Shown piece by piece: positions 1 to 6,212 of a stretch of 6,302 nucleotides of DNA. Both the position numbers and the translations under genes were made by a program. The first letter of the stretch is position 1. The number at the start of each line of letters is the position of its first letter. The stretch spans positions 1 to 6,302 of the forward strand of contig JAITST010000291.1 of NCBI GenBank assembly GCA_031287585.1. The letters are read 5' to 3'. The notes below the pieces were generated by a model. It was given only the letters and a program-made list of their open reading frames with translations, searched no databases and was not told the DNA's origin. The DNA comes from Planctomycetaceae bacterium (lineage in GTDB: Bacteria > Planctomycetota > Planctomycetia > Pirellulales > Thermoguttaceae).

Positions 1-192
1 CATACTTCCGACAAGGTTCACGTTCACGTTTTTTGTAACACCGCGAACAGAACCATCGCCGAGCAGAACATTTACCACACCGGAATGCGCACTTCCTAAT
101 GTCGGTTGTGATGCATCCAACGTATATCGTGCGGTTGGAACTTCCGAATCACTTCGGGCAATCGGCTTGCCGGTTATTAAGGTCGAATGAAT
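1..192 (-). pseudogene. DUF1559 (H-X9-DG) protein, C-terminal fragment, runs off left edge
   Basis: The minus strand is open for 64 codons from the left edge back to a TAA at 193-195. The translation contains GSAHSGVVNVLLGDGSVR. Here H36 is followed by nine residues and then D46-G47, which is the H-X9-DG signature at the C-terminal end of DUF1559 proteins. These are planctomycete prepilin-like proteins that normally begin with a type IV pilin N-terminus (FTLVELLVVIAIIG type) and are around 300 aa long. No ATG, GTG or TTG start lies near the open end, and the other two frames upstream are soon stopped. No pilin-like N-terminus is present anywhere in the window. I infer a 5'-truncated remnant; similarity probably begins near codon 7. 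The true 3' end lies outside the window. An upstream frameshift hidden by divergence is the alternative. The family assignment is firm, the pseudogene status moderately so. Confidence 0.72.
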
Positions 193-409
193 TTAAAGCT
201 ACACTGGTTACCAAAGATCAATCTGCGCTCGCAGTACGTGCAAAGCTCAATTTCTGAACAATTTTGTTATTTTCGAAACATTATTGAACGAGCAATTTTT
301 CATTATTTGTACATTTTTCTGAAAATTGTCCCGAATTTCGTTTTCGTACTGGTAGTTTTAGGGCGTTTCAAAGGTCTTGGACTAGCGCACCATGCTGTAA
401 AAACAAGCG
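193..409. other. AT-rich spacer, no supported gene
   Basis: This stretch lies between the orphan DUF1559 tail and the stop codon of the small membrane protein gene. All three minus-strand frames contain frequent stops and show no recognisable protein similarity. A plus-strand frame is open here but runs antisense into the membrane protein gene and has no ribosome binding site or family features. I see no convincing hairpin with a T-tract. Confidence 0.5.
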
Positions 410-784
410 TCAATCTTTGTCGGTTTCGATGTTTTGAGCTTCGTTTTTCGAGGGTGGAACATCCGTTGGACGACTACACTCCTCGTTTTGCGGTACACGA
501 ACATCCTTTAGACTGGTACTCCAAAATCCCAATACCAAAGCAATAGCAAAAAAACATGGAATAATTTTTGAATAAATATGAATCTCATAATTTATTTTTA
601 ATAAAACATCTGTGAGATACAATACTAGCAGCAGCAAGGAGCAAATAATGAAAGCAATAACATGCGATGTCAATATAACAACTGAGCGTTTCTTATAGGA
701 TTCCGCAGGAGCCAAAAAAACTCTCACTATCCAATGTGCGAGTATCCATGCACAAACAATGATAAAAGCTAGTACAAAATGCAT
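410..784 (-). CDS. Small three-helix membrane protein of unknown function
   Basis: This is a 124-aa protein that I do not recognise. Three hydrophobic segments are visible, at about residues 3-24, 35-62 and 72-90. A short basic loop (YKKR, residues 30-33) lies between the first two and a polar tail of about 34 residues follows the third. The positive-inside rule places that loop and the tail in the cytoplasm and the N-terminus outside. The tail carries an imperfect internal duplication (KDVRVPQNEE resembling TDVPPSKNEA). The ATG at 784 is preceded by AGGA with a 7-base spacing, which supports both the start and the gene being real. The gene lies just downstream of the left end of the insertion sequence, so its native upstream region may have been displaced. 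It is AT-rich compared with topA. No enzymatic motif is visible. Confidence 0.62.
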   Translation of the reverse strand: MHFVLAFIIVCAWILAHWIVRVFLAPAESYKKRSVVILTSHVIAFIICSLLLLVLYLTDVLLKINYEIHIYSKIIPCFFAIALVLGFWSTSLKDVRVPQNEECSRPTDVPPSKNEAQNIETDKD

Positions 785-842
785 TATCTAATCCTGGAAA
801 AAATGGCATAAATCCCGAAAACCCAAGTGAGGAATCATTTTT

Positions 843-848
843 ATAATA
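843..848 (-). promoter_or_regulatory. Possible -10 box at IS junction, reading into the membrane protein gene
   Basis: On the minus strand the TA target repeat and the flanking bases form TATTAT, followed by AAAAATG. It lies about 60 bases upstream of the membrane protein start. No good -35 is seen at 16-18 bp; the nearest TTG-containing hexamer, TTGTAG, lies only 14 bases away inside the IS end. This is a weak, composition-prone call. Confidence 0.15.
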
Positions 849-859
849 GACTTGTTCGG
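845..859 (+). repeat. Left terminal inverted repeat of the IS (with TA and flanking A)
   Basis: AATAGACTTGTTCGG is the exact reverse complement of 1806-1820. Beyond GG the match continues imperfectly, giving 14 of 16 bases counted from GACTT inward. The TA at 847-848 is the likely target duplication. The transposase stop codon (863-865) lies at the inner edge of this repeat, as is common in compact IS elements. Confidence 0.85.
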
Positions 860-862
860 AAA

Positions 863-1707
863 CTACAATTTGAGTTCGTAATTTAGTATAGCACAGACGA
901 GATTCATTCTCAACAGATGCCTTTTTCTTCTGTTTCGATACCTTTCGCTCATCATTTTGAACGTTTTAATCTTTGCATTGATATTTTCGATGACGATTCG
1001 CTCTTTTGATAATTGACGATTCAATAATTTCCGCTCTGCCGTCAAGGGATGTTTTTTACTTTTTTTATAGGGTATCCGACTGTTTTTGTGTAAATCCAAT
1101 AATCCTTGATAACCACTGTCCGCCAACAAATAAAATTCCCCAAACAATCGCCCGTACTGTCATTTTGAACAACTTAAAATCATGAACTTCTCCCTTTTCC
1201 TGTGCCGTACAAATAATTTCTTGTGTCTCGACATCGGCAATGATTTGTGTCTTCACTGTATGCCGCCTTTTCTTGCCTGAATACCATTTTTTCTGTTTTT
1301 TTTAGGCCGTTCAATCGGGCTTTCCGTGACATCAACGGCTAATTTCCGGCCCGTGTTTTCTTTGGAAAGTAACGCTTTTTTACCCGGCAAATGAAACGTT
1401 CCATTCTGAATGAGTACGTTTTCGACTAAAATAATCGTATCACTGACGGTACTTTTTGCCACCCCAAAATCAAAGGCAAGGTGTGCCATCGTTCTGTATT
1501 CCCGCCAATATTGCAGCGTCAGAGATAATTGATCGCCAACCGAGAGTTTCGGACGACGTCCGCCTTTTCGATGACACTCTTGATAGGCAGCGGTCAGGAC
1601 ACCGAGCATTTGATACGGTGTTTCCTGAACAGCGTTTCCTTTTTAACACCAAAAATTTCTTTAAATTCGCTATCGTTCTTCAAAAAAGCACGGTGCCAGC
1701 GTTCCAT
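863..1707 (-). pseudogene. IS5-family DDE transposase, split by three frame breaks
   Basis: Joining four segments gives a protein of about 281 aa, normal for the family. Segment 1 starts at ATG 1707 (MERWHRAFLKNDSEFKEIF), preceded by AAGG with a spacing of 8. Near 1628-1629 one base is missing (TT before CAG), after which QETPYQMLGVL continues. Segment 2 carries the helix-turn-helix (AFDFGVAKSTVSDT) and the first catalytic Asp in VDVTESPIERPKK. At 1295-1301 the frame moves by -1 on A AAA AAC to give QKKWYSGKKRRHTVK, then VHDFKLFK. Near 1145-1148 a further shift leads into LLADSGYQG (second Asp) and RIVIENINAKIK (Glu). All DDE residues therefore survive. The middle break may be programmed, but the outer two are not at slippery sites and suggest decay or sequencing indels. 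The function, cutting and joining the IS ends, is known for the family. Confidence 0.85.
1295..1301 (-). promoter_or_regulatory. Candidate -1 ribosomal frameshift site, A AAA AAC
   Basis: The minus strand has eight As before CAG. In the upstream frame this reads CCT AAA AAA AAC, so A AAA AAC is in the X XXY YYZ phase. A -1 slip leads straight into codons for QKKWYSGKK, the expected continuation. The unshifted frame goes on for 13 codons to a TGA at 1253-1255. Several IS5-superfamily elements are thought to make transposase by frameshifting. The loss of one base in an A run would look the same. Confidence 0.45.
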
Positions 1708-1741
1708 CGTAAAAACCTTGTAAGAGGGAATTAAACGCTGT

Positions 1742-1771
1742 ATAATACCATTATTCGACTTGGTCGAGCAA
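1742..1771 (-). promoter_or_regulatory. Likely transposase promoter
   Basis: TTGCTC (1766-1771) and TATTAT (1742-1747) are separated by 18 bp on the minus strand, inside the IS. The predicted RNA would start about 30 bases upstream of the ATG at 1707. The match is good for a sigma70-type promoter, but AT-rich sequence produces such matches by chance. Confidence 0.4.
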
Positions 1772-1805
1772 TACCAATTTCACTAAATCGCCTAAATTAA
1801 AGATC

Positions 1806-1820
1806 CCGAACAAGTCTATT
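1806..1820 (-). repeat. Right terminal inverted repeat of the IS (with TA and flanking T)
   Basis: CCGAACAAGTCTATT is the exact reverse complement of 845-859. The TA at 1817-1818 is the second copy of the putative target duplication. The bases just outside the two ends differ beyond AA/TT, which supports this boundary. Confidence 0.85.
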
Positions 1821-1898
1821 CTCTTTATCCCAATTTGTCAATGGGGAAAACTCAATTTTGGGTAACTTATAAGCAGTTGCGGAGTTCCCATTATTTTT

Positions 1899-2114
1899 TT
1901 ATACGTCTTTGGCTTCTTCACTTTCCTTTATAAAATTTCCTTCATAAACTTTTCCTCCGTGTCTCATCAGCATCGTCGGCATTATGTCACCCTCTTGGCG
2001 CAAACGACAGTCCGACACGCGAACGACGAGAATATTGTGCGTTCTCTTCCTCACACACGTCGTGCTGTTTTTACGTTTCAGAATGACCGCTATCTCCTTC
2101 CCGTTAGCAGCCAC
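1899..2114 (-). CDS. Doubtful small ORF overlapping the end of the 336-aa gene
   Basis: From a GTG at 2114 the frame encodes 71 aa and overlaps the last 25 bases of the 336-aa gene in another frame. GGCGGA lies about 6 bases before the GTG, so translational coupling is conceivable. A second possible start is the ATG at 1982, preceded by GAGGGTG. It gives a 27-aa peptide (MPTMLMRHGGKVYEGNFIKE and a short acidic tail). I recognise no family. The first part is rich in basic residues and Cys and shows no clear coding bias, so the inner, shorter ORF or no gene at all are both possible. It ends about 80 bases from the right end of the insertion sequence. Confidence 0.22.
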   Translation of the reverse strand: MAANGKEIAVILKRKNSTTCVRKRTHNILVVRVSDCRLRQEGDIMPTMLMRHGGKVYEGNFIKESEEAKDV

Positions 2115-3100
2115 GTTATTCCGCCCGACACTGCGCCCGCTACTACCGAGAGCAATGTCACAATCGTTGGATTTTTCAATCCGTATTTTGTCTGTGCCAT
2201 TCCTACTCCTACTAACATTACCGCAAAGCCAGTTGCCGCCAAAACTGTCATTATTCTTTGTTTCTTCTCTTCGGCTGTTGCAGGTTGGTAGTTTCTGGTT
2301 GGTTGCGAAGATGATGACGGTGAGGATGACGAAGTTGCCGCTACTGCCGCTTGCCCTTTTCCTTTGGCTACCAATTGTACCGCATCTTTGGGGTAATACT
2401 TTGCTATCGCCGCGTTTACTTGTGCCTGCGTACAGATTGCACTTCTTACCGGCATTTCAAACAACATCCTTAACTCTTCCTCCACGTCCGGGCTTACTGG
2501 TCTTGGTGATGCCAGTATCAGCACGCCATGGTCGGCTGCTACCGGTACGAACGAATGTTGGCGAGCGGTATTCGGATTGATTTGCGGCGCGTATTCTTCC
2601 TCCACTCCTACATCATCCAAACTTATGAACGGCAATCCAATTGACTCCGCGTATGCAAGCATTATTATTTCAGGTTGCGAAATTTTTTGCTGCAACACCG
2701 CTTCGTGCAAGTCGATTCCGACTCCGTCCGCATAACTCTTCACCTGTTTCATTCGGTCAGCAGGTACGATATTGTTTACCAACAAAATCTCTTCCAACGA
2801 CTTTCTCGCGCGTGCCGTCTGAACTTTTCGCCCCAACGAAACATCGTACTCTAATTTGCGTGCGGCATCTGTCAAGCACAACATCGCCTTCGCCAACTCG
2901 TTAAGCAACGTCTGCGATTCGACAATATATTCACCGCTCGCGTACTTGCGGATTTCCGCGTTGAGTTGACGGTACGCCTTGCGGATAACGTTCGTGTTGT
3001 CTTCAAACTGCGTAATTTTCAGCAGTTGATAATGCGACAACGGACGATTGGTTTCGGTAATACCGAGCCACTGTTTGTAAACATCAATTGGAGGTGTCAT
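2090..3100 (-). CDS. J-like / GspE-N (MshEN) domain protein with C-terminal membrane hairpin
   Basis: The protein has 336 aa. Residues about 7-88 match the planctomycete J-domain-like module: YKQWLGI, HYQLLKI, FEDNTNVI, LLNELAKAMLCL and KLEYD. The HPD tripeptide needed to stimulate DnaK is absent. Residues about 98-237 resemble the N-terminal domain of GspE/PilB-type secretion ATPases (MshEN), with LPFISLDD followed by the beta-rich FVPVAADHGVLILASPRP. No Walker ATPase domain follows. A Ser/Pro/Gln linker (255-275) leads to two membrane helices, about 283-302 and 311-332, with the gene ending in GRR. MshEN domains can bind c-di-GMP through RLGxxL-type motifs, but here the motif is degenerate (KSLEEILLVNNIV), so binding is doubtful. 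The ATG at 3100 follows AAAGGA with suitable spacing. The gene lies 135 bp after topA on the same strand, with a hairpin between them. I infer a membrane-anchored scaffold or sensor; the function is unknown. Confidence 0.85.
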   Translation of the reverse strand: MTPPIDVYKQWLGITETNRPLSHYQLLKITQFEDNTNVIRKAYRQLNAEIRKYASGEYIVESQTLLNELAKAMLCLTDAARKLEYDVSLGRKVQTARARKSLEEILLVNNIVPADRMKQVKSYADGVGIDLHEAVLQQKISQPEIIMLAYAESIGLPFISLDDVGVEEEYAPQINPNTARQHSFVPVAADHGVLILASPRPVSPDVEEELRMLFEMPVRSAICTQAQVNAAIAKYYPKDAVQLVAKGKGQAAVAATSSSSPSSSSQPTRNYQPATAEEKKQRIMTVLAATGFAVMLVGVGMAQTKYGLKNPTIVTLLSVVAGAVSGGITWLLTGRR

Positions 3101-3133
3101 AGTTTTTTTCCTTTGGTTGAAGAGGTGAATATG

Positions 3134-3162
3134 AAATTTTAACCGTCAGCGGGAGCCAACGG
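3134..3162 (-). terminator. Terminator-like hairpin after topA
   Basis: On the minus strand CCGTTGGC, loop TCCC and GCTGACGG form an 8-bp stem with two G-T wobble pairs, followed by TTAAAATTT. It lies about 75 bases beyond the topA stop and about 35 bases before the start of the next gene. The T-tract is interrupted, so termination may be partial and allow read-through into the 336-aa gene. Confidence 0.4.
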
Positions 3163-3235
3163 CAATACGAATGATATGTAGGAAAACGATTGTAGAGACA
3201 AGACATACTCTGTCTTTCCCCGCATTTACCACTTG

Positions 3236-5962
3236 TTATTTCTTTACCGCCTTTTTGGTCGTTTTCTTCGTTACCTTCTTTGCGGTTGTTTTCTTCGCCG
3301 CTTTCTTTGTCGCTTTCTTTGTCGCTTTTTTCATCGGACGGCGTTTTGATGGTCCCTTTGCCGCTTTGTCCGCCAGCAACTGCAACGCCTGTTCTTCGGT
3401 CAACGTTGATTGCTCAACGTCTTTCGGTAACGTCACGTTCGTTTGACCATCCGTCAAATACGCACCGTATCGCCCCGACAACAGTTGTACCGGTTTACCC
3501 GTTACTGGCGACTCCGCAAACTGAACCAGCGGCTCTGAACGTTTCGCCGTACCGCGTTGATTACGGAATTTCGGCTGAGCGAGCAGGTCAACCGCTTCCG
3601 CATACGTCACGTCCAGCGGTGACATACCCGGCGCGAGTGACCGCGTTTCCTTTCCGCATTTCACATACGGTCCGTAAGGTCCGTTCGACGCGAGAACCTG
3701 TTCGCCGTCGCGTTCGCCAAGTTCACGCGGTAACGATAACAACTGAATCGCGATGTCGAGCGTCACTTCCTCCGGCAACATACCTTTCAACAACGACGCA
3801 TTTTGCGGCTTCTCGCCGTCTTCGTTTGTGCCGCGTTGAACATACGGTCCGAACCGTCCTGCCTTGATGTAAATCGGTTTTCCCGTACTACTACAAATTC
3901 CCAGCGGCTCGTCACCAAGTCCGGCGGCGTTAAGAAATTCCAATGCTTTTTCAACCGTCAACTCGTCCGGCGGCAAATCAGGTGGAACACTCGTTCGACG
4001 TTCGCCCTGTTGCAAAAACGGTCCGTATTTTCCGATTCGTACAACGATCATCTCGCTATTGTCGCCGTTCGTTTCGCCGCCATCACTCGCGGGCGGTTTA
4101 CCAATTTCAAACTGGTTGACTTCGCGAGCGTCAATTGAATCACGTTTATTTTCGAGCAGCGGCTTCAAACCGTAGCGGTTTTTATCGCCGAAATAAAATT
4201 GTTTCAGATAGTCGAGGTGTCCCATCTCGCCGCGGCTTATCGAGTCAAGTTGGTCTTCCATCTTTGCCGTGAAATCGTAATCTACCAATTCCGTCAAGTT
4301 GTCTTCGAGCAACTGACAAACCGCAAACGCAACCCACGTCGGCACGAGAGCCGTTCCCTTCTTGAACACATAATTGCGGTTCAGAATCGTTTCGATAATC
4401 GATGCGTATGTACTCGGTCGTCCAATACCGAGTTTCGTCAGCGTCGCGGTGAGTGCGGCTTCGGTGTATCGGGCGGGCGGCTTCGTCGTATGCGACTTCG
4501 GTTCGAGGTCGTTGCACGCGACAACATCACCAACTTTGACTGGCGGCAACACAATGTCCTTGTCCGCCAACTCCGCGTCGGGGTCGTCCGAACCTTCAAC
4601 ATACGCACGCATATAACCGGCAAACTCAATCGTTTTCCCGCTAACAGTAAACCGTGCGTCGTCTATGTCGAGCGTGACATTCGTTCGCCGCAACCGTGCG
4701 TTTGTCATCTGACACGCGATTGTCCGTTTCCAAATCATATCGTACAGACGAAACTCGTCGTAACTTAATCTGTTCCGTAACGATTCCGGCAGTTCAAACG
4801 TACGTCCGGCGGGACGAATCGCTTCGTGTGCCTCTTGTGCGTTCTTCACGTCTGTCTTGTAATCACGCGGCGACGGCGGCAGGTACTCGTCACCGTACTG
4901 CGATTTTATCCACGTTCGCGCCGCGTTGATTGCCTCGTTTGATAACGTTGTCGAATCGGTACGCATATAAGTAATGTAACCGTTTTCGTAAAGCCGCTGC
5001 GCAAGCCCCATCGTTGTACGGGCGGTGAGACCTAACTTGCGGTTTGCTTCCTGTTGCAGCGTACTGGTTGTGAACGGAGCATACGGGTCGGTTGTGTAAG
5101 GTTTGTCGTCAACAGATGTAACGGTTGCTTTTGTTTTTGTAGGAGACGGTTGCAACAGACGCTCACGCAACTTGTTAATCTCCGCTTCATCCATCAGTAA
5201 CAGTTGCGTATTTAACAGTTTACCGGTGTTCGCGTCGAAATCTTTACCGACCGGAATTTTTCGTCCGCCGACTGAAACGAGAGTTGCGTCAAAATTTTTC
5301 GATTGCTGTGTGCTAAACCGACCAAGCAAGTCCCAGTAAGTCGCGTTGTGGAACGCACGTCGCTCACGTTCACGGTCAACGATGAGACGTACCGCGACAG
5401 ATTGCACTCGTCCCGCCGACAATTTTGGTAATACTTTGTACCACAACAGCGGCGACACTTCGTAACCGAACAGCCGGTCGATGATACGCCGTGTTTCCTG
5501 TGCTTGTACGAGGTCGTAGTCGATAGTTCGCGGATGTTCTATCGCGTCGAGAATAGCCTCTTTCGTTATCTCGTGAAACGTCAGTCGATGCACCGGCACC
5601 GTCGGCTTCAACACTTCAAGCAAGTGCCAACTAATCGCTTCCCCTTCGCGGTCTTCGTCGGTCGCGAGATAGAGCGACGATGCTTGTTTGAGTAAGTCTT
5701 TAAGTTTTTTGATTTGCTTAGTCTTGTCGGACGAGATAACGTAAACCGGCTCGAAGTCGTTGTCAACATTCACGCCAAGCCGCGCCCAAGGTTCTTTCTT
5801 GATGCTCGCGGGAATATCCTTCGCACTACGCGGAAGGTCACGAATATGCCCAACGCTCGCCTCGACTAAGTAGTCCTTGCCAACGAATCCGCCAATGTTC
5901 TTCGCCTTCTCCGGCGACTCGACAATGACAAGCGAAATACCGCTGTTTTTTCTGTCAACCAT
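3236..5962 (-). CDS. topA: DNA topoisomerase I (type IA)
   Basis: This 908-aa enzyme relaxes negatively supercoiled DNA by cutting and passing single strands. The TOPRIM domain is at the N-terminus: LVIVESPEKAKNI with E15, then ATDEDREGEAISWHL with acidic D102, D104 and E106, which bind Mg. RRIIDRLFGYEVSP and LSAGRVQSVAVRLI follow. The catalytic tyrosine is Y332 in YITYMRTDST, with R334 next to it. GIGRPSTYASII (512-523) completes the core. Instead of the Cys4 zinc fingers of E. coli TopA, the C-terminus has four Toprim_C-type repeats: IGKYGPFLQQG, AGRFGPYVQRG, NGPYGPYVKCG and SGRYGAYLTDG (about residues 640-850). It ends in a lysine-rich tail (877-908). All key residues are present and the frame is intact. 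The ATG at 5962 is chosen because VIVES begins 12 residues in, as in relatives; the ribosome binding site is weak (GAG). It is the first gene after a gap of about 250 bp. Confidence 0.98.
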   Translation of the reverse strand: MVDRKNSGISLVIVESPEKAKNIGGFVGKDYLVEASVGHIRDLPRSAKDIPASIKKEPWARLGVNVDNDFEPVYVISSDKTKQIKKLKDLLKQASSLYLATDEDREGEAISWHLLEVLKPTVPVHRLTFHEITKEAILDAIEHPRTIDYDLVQAQETRRIIDRLFGYEVSPLLWYKVLPKLSAGRVQSVAVRLIVDRERERRAFHNATYWDLLGRFSTQQSKNFDATLVSVGGRKIPVGKDFDANTGKLLNTQLLLMDEAEINKLRERLLQPSPTKTKATVTSVDDKPYTTDPYAPFTTSTLQQEANRKLGLTARTTMGLAQRLYENGYITYMRTDSTTLSNEAINAARTWIKSQYGDEYLPPSPRDYKTDVKNAQEAHEAIRPAGRTFELPESLRNRLSYDEFRLYDMIWKRTIACQMTNARLRRTNVTLDIDDARFTVSGKTIEFAGYMRAYVEGSDDPDAELADKDIVLPPVKVGDVVACNDLEPKSHTTKPPARYTEAALTATLTKLGIGRPSTYASIIETILNRNYVFKKGTALVPTWVAFAVCQLLEDNLTELVDYDFTAKMEDQLDSISRGEMGHLDYLKQFYFGDKNRYGLKPLLENKRDSIDAREVNQFEIGKPPASDGGETNGDNSEMIVVRIGKYGPFLQQGERRTSVPPDLPPDELTVEKALEFLNAAGLGDEPLGICSSTGKPIYIKAGRFGPYVQRGTNEDGEKPQNASLLKGMLPEEVTLDIAIQLLSLPRELGERDGEQVLASNGPYGPYVKCGKETRSLAPGMSPLDVTYAEAVDLLAQPKFRNQRGTAKRSEPLVQFAESPVTGKPVQLLSGRYGAYLTDGQTNVTLPKDVEQSTLTEEQALQLLADKAAKGPSKRRPMKKATKKATKKAAKKTTAKKVTKKTTKKAVKK
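3239..3334 (-). repeat. Repeats encoding the TopA lysine-rich tail
   Basis: These codons encode about 32 residues made of short K-K-A/T units (KKATKKATKKAAKKTTAKK and onward). At the DNA level an exact 12-base unit, GACAAAGAAAGC on the minus strand, is repeated in part, so the tail may vary in length by slippage. Lysine-rich tails of this kind in some actinobacterial TopA proteins aid DNA binding and processivity. That role here is an inference. Confidence 0.7.
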
Positions 5963-5989
5963 GTTGCTCTATGTTGTTTTGTGAGTGAA

Positions 5990-6017
5990 ATTATAAAGTG
6001 AATAAAATTGTAACCAA
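5990..6017 (-). promoter_or_regulatory. Candidate topA promoter
   Basis: A perfect TATAAT (5990-5995) lies 16 bp after TTGGTT (6012-6017) on the minus strand. Reading one base upstream, TTTGGT gives a 17-bp spacing. Transcription would start near 5983 and give a leader of about 20 bases before the topA ATG. The -10 is strong and the -35 weak. The region is AT-rich, so chance is possible. Confidence 0.42.
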
Positions 6018-6147
6018 AGTTTTGACAACAATCCACCTCAATCATTCTATCACATATAAAACTTTTGAAAAGCGGGCTGGAAAGTTTTTGTGCGGATACG
6101 TTACCGCCTACCATACCGAACACGATTGAAAGTTGCTTATTGTGAAG

Positions 6148-6200
6148 ACGTAAGAAAAATCTCTACGTATCTCCGCCCCTTACGGGCATCCCTTTGAAGG
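6148..6200. other. Cluster of small stem-loops upstream of topA
   Basis: Three neighbouring inverted repeats lie in an otherwise AT-rich gap. The first is 6148-6168, where ACGTA and TACGT pair and an inner AGA/TCT pair is separated from them by one bulged base. The second is 6175-6187, with GCCC pairing GGGC; on the minus strand its tight form is CCC-GTAA-GGG with a GNRA-type loop. The third is 6191-6200, CCTTTGAAGG. None has a clean T-tract directly after it. They could be a weak terminator for the gene to the right, a leader RNA structure, or a copy of a dispersed genomic repeat. Confidence 0.3.
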
Positions 6201-6212
6201 TGTCCGAAATTT

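Larger units (their letters stand above)
849..1816 (-). mobile_element. IS5-superfamily insertion sequence, 968 bp, probably defective
   Basis: The element is bounded by inverted ends that read GACTTGTTCGG inward and is flanked by TA on both sides (847-848 and 1817-1818). With the TA and one further matching base pair, the perfect match is 15 bp (845-859 against 1806-1820). It holds one transposase gene of about 845 bp and a leader of about 109 bp. Size, terminal repeats, a TA duplication and a DDE_Tnp_4-type transposase fit the IS5 superfamily. A TA duplication is reported for the IS427 group, so that subgroup is an inference. The element sits between the 336-aa gene and the small membrane protein gene and interrupts no recognisable ORF. 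The transposase is broken in at least two places, so autonomous mobility is unlikely. Confidence 0.85.

Noticed and set aside
187..546. Plus-strand frame of 119 codons
   Set aside because: It runs antisense across the end of the membrane protein gene, which has a better start and clear helices. It has no ribosome binding site and no family features.
1829..1862. Inverted repeat CCCAATTTG / CAATTTTGGG as a terminator for the 336-aa gene
   Set aside because: The stem is interrupted (5 and 3 bp), the loop is 15 bases long and no T-tract follows on the minus strand.
1984..2580. Plus-strand frame of 198 codons opposite the 336-aa gene
   Set aside because: The opposite strand encodes recognisable conserved domains. 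This frame is low-complexity (Leu, Pro, Arg) as expected of an antisense shadow.
3239..3334. Short tandem units considered as a CRISPR or minisatellite
   Set aside because: They are codons of the TopA lysine tail with no spacers, and the frame stays open to the stop codon.
3280..4768. Several long plus-strand frames opposite topA
   Set aside because: They are antisense to a fully intact, motif-complete topA and have no features of their own.
5866..6123. Minus-strand frame of 85 codons overlapping the topA start
   Set aside because: It overlaps the conserved TOPRIM start in another frame, crosses the likely promoter and ends in an Arg-rich low-complexity stretch.
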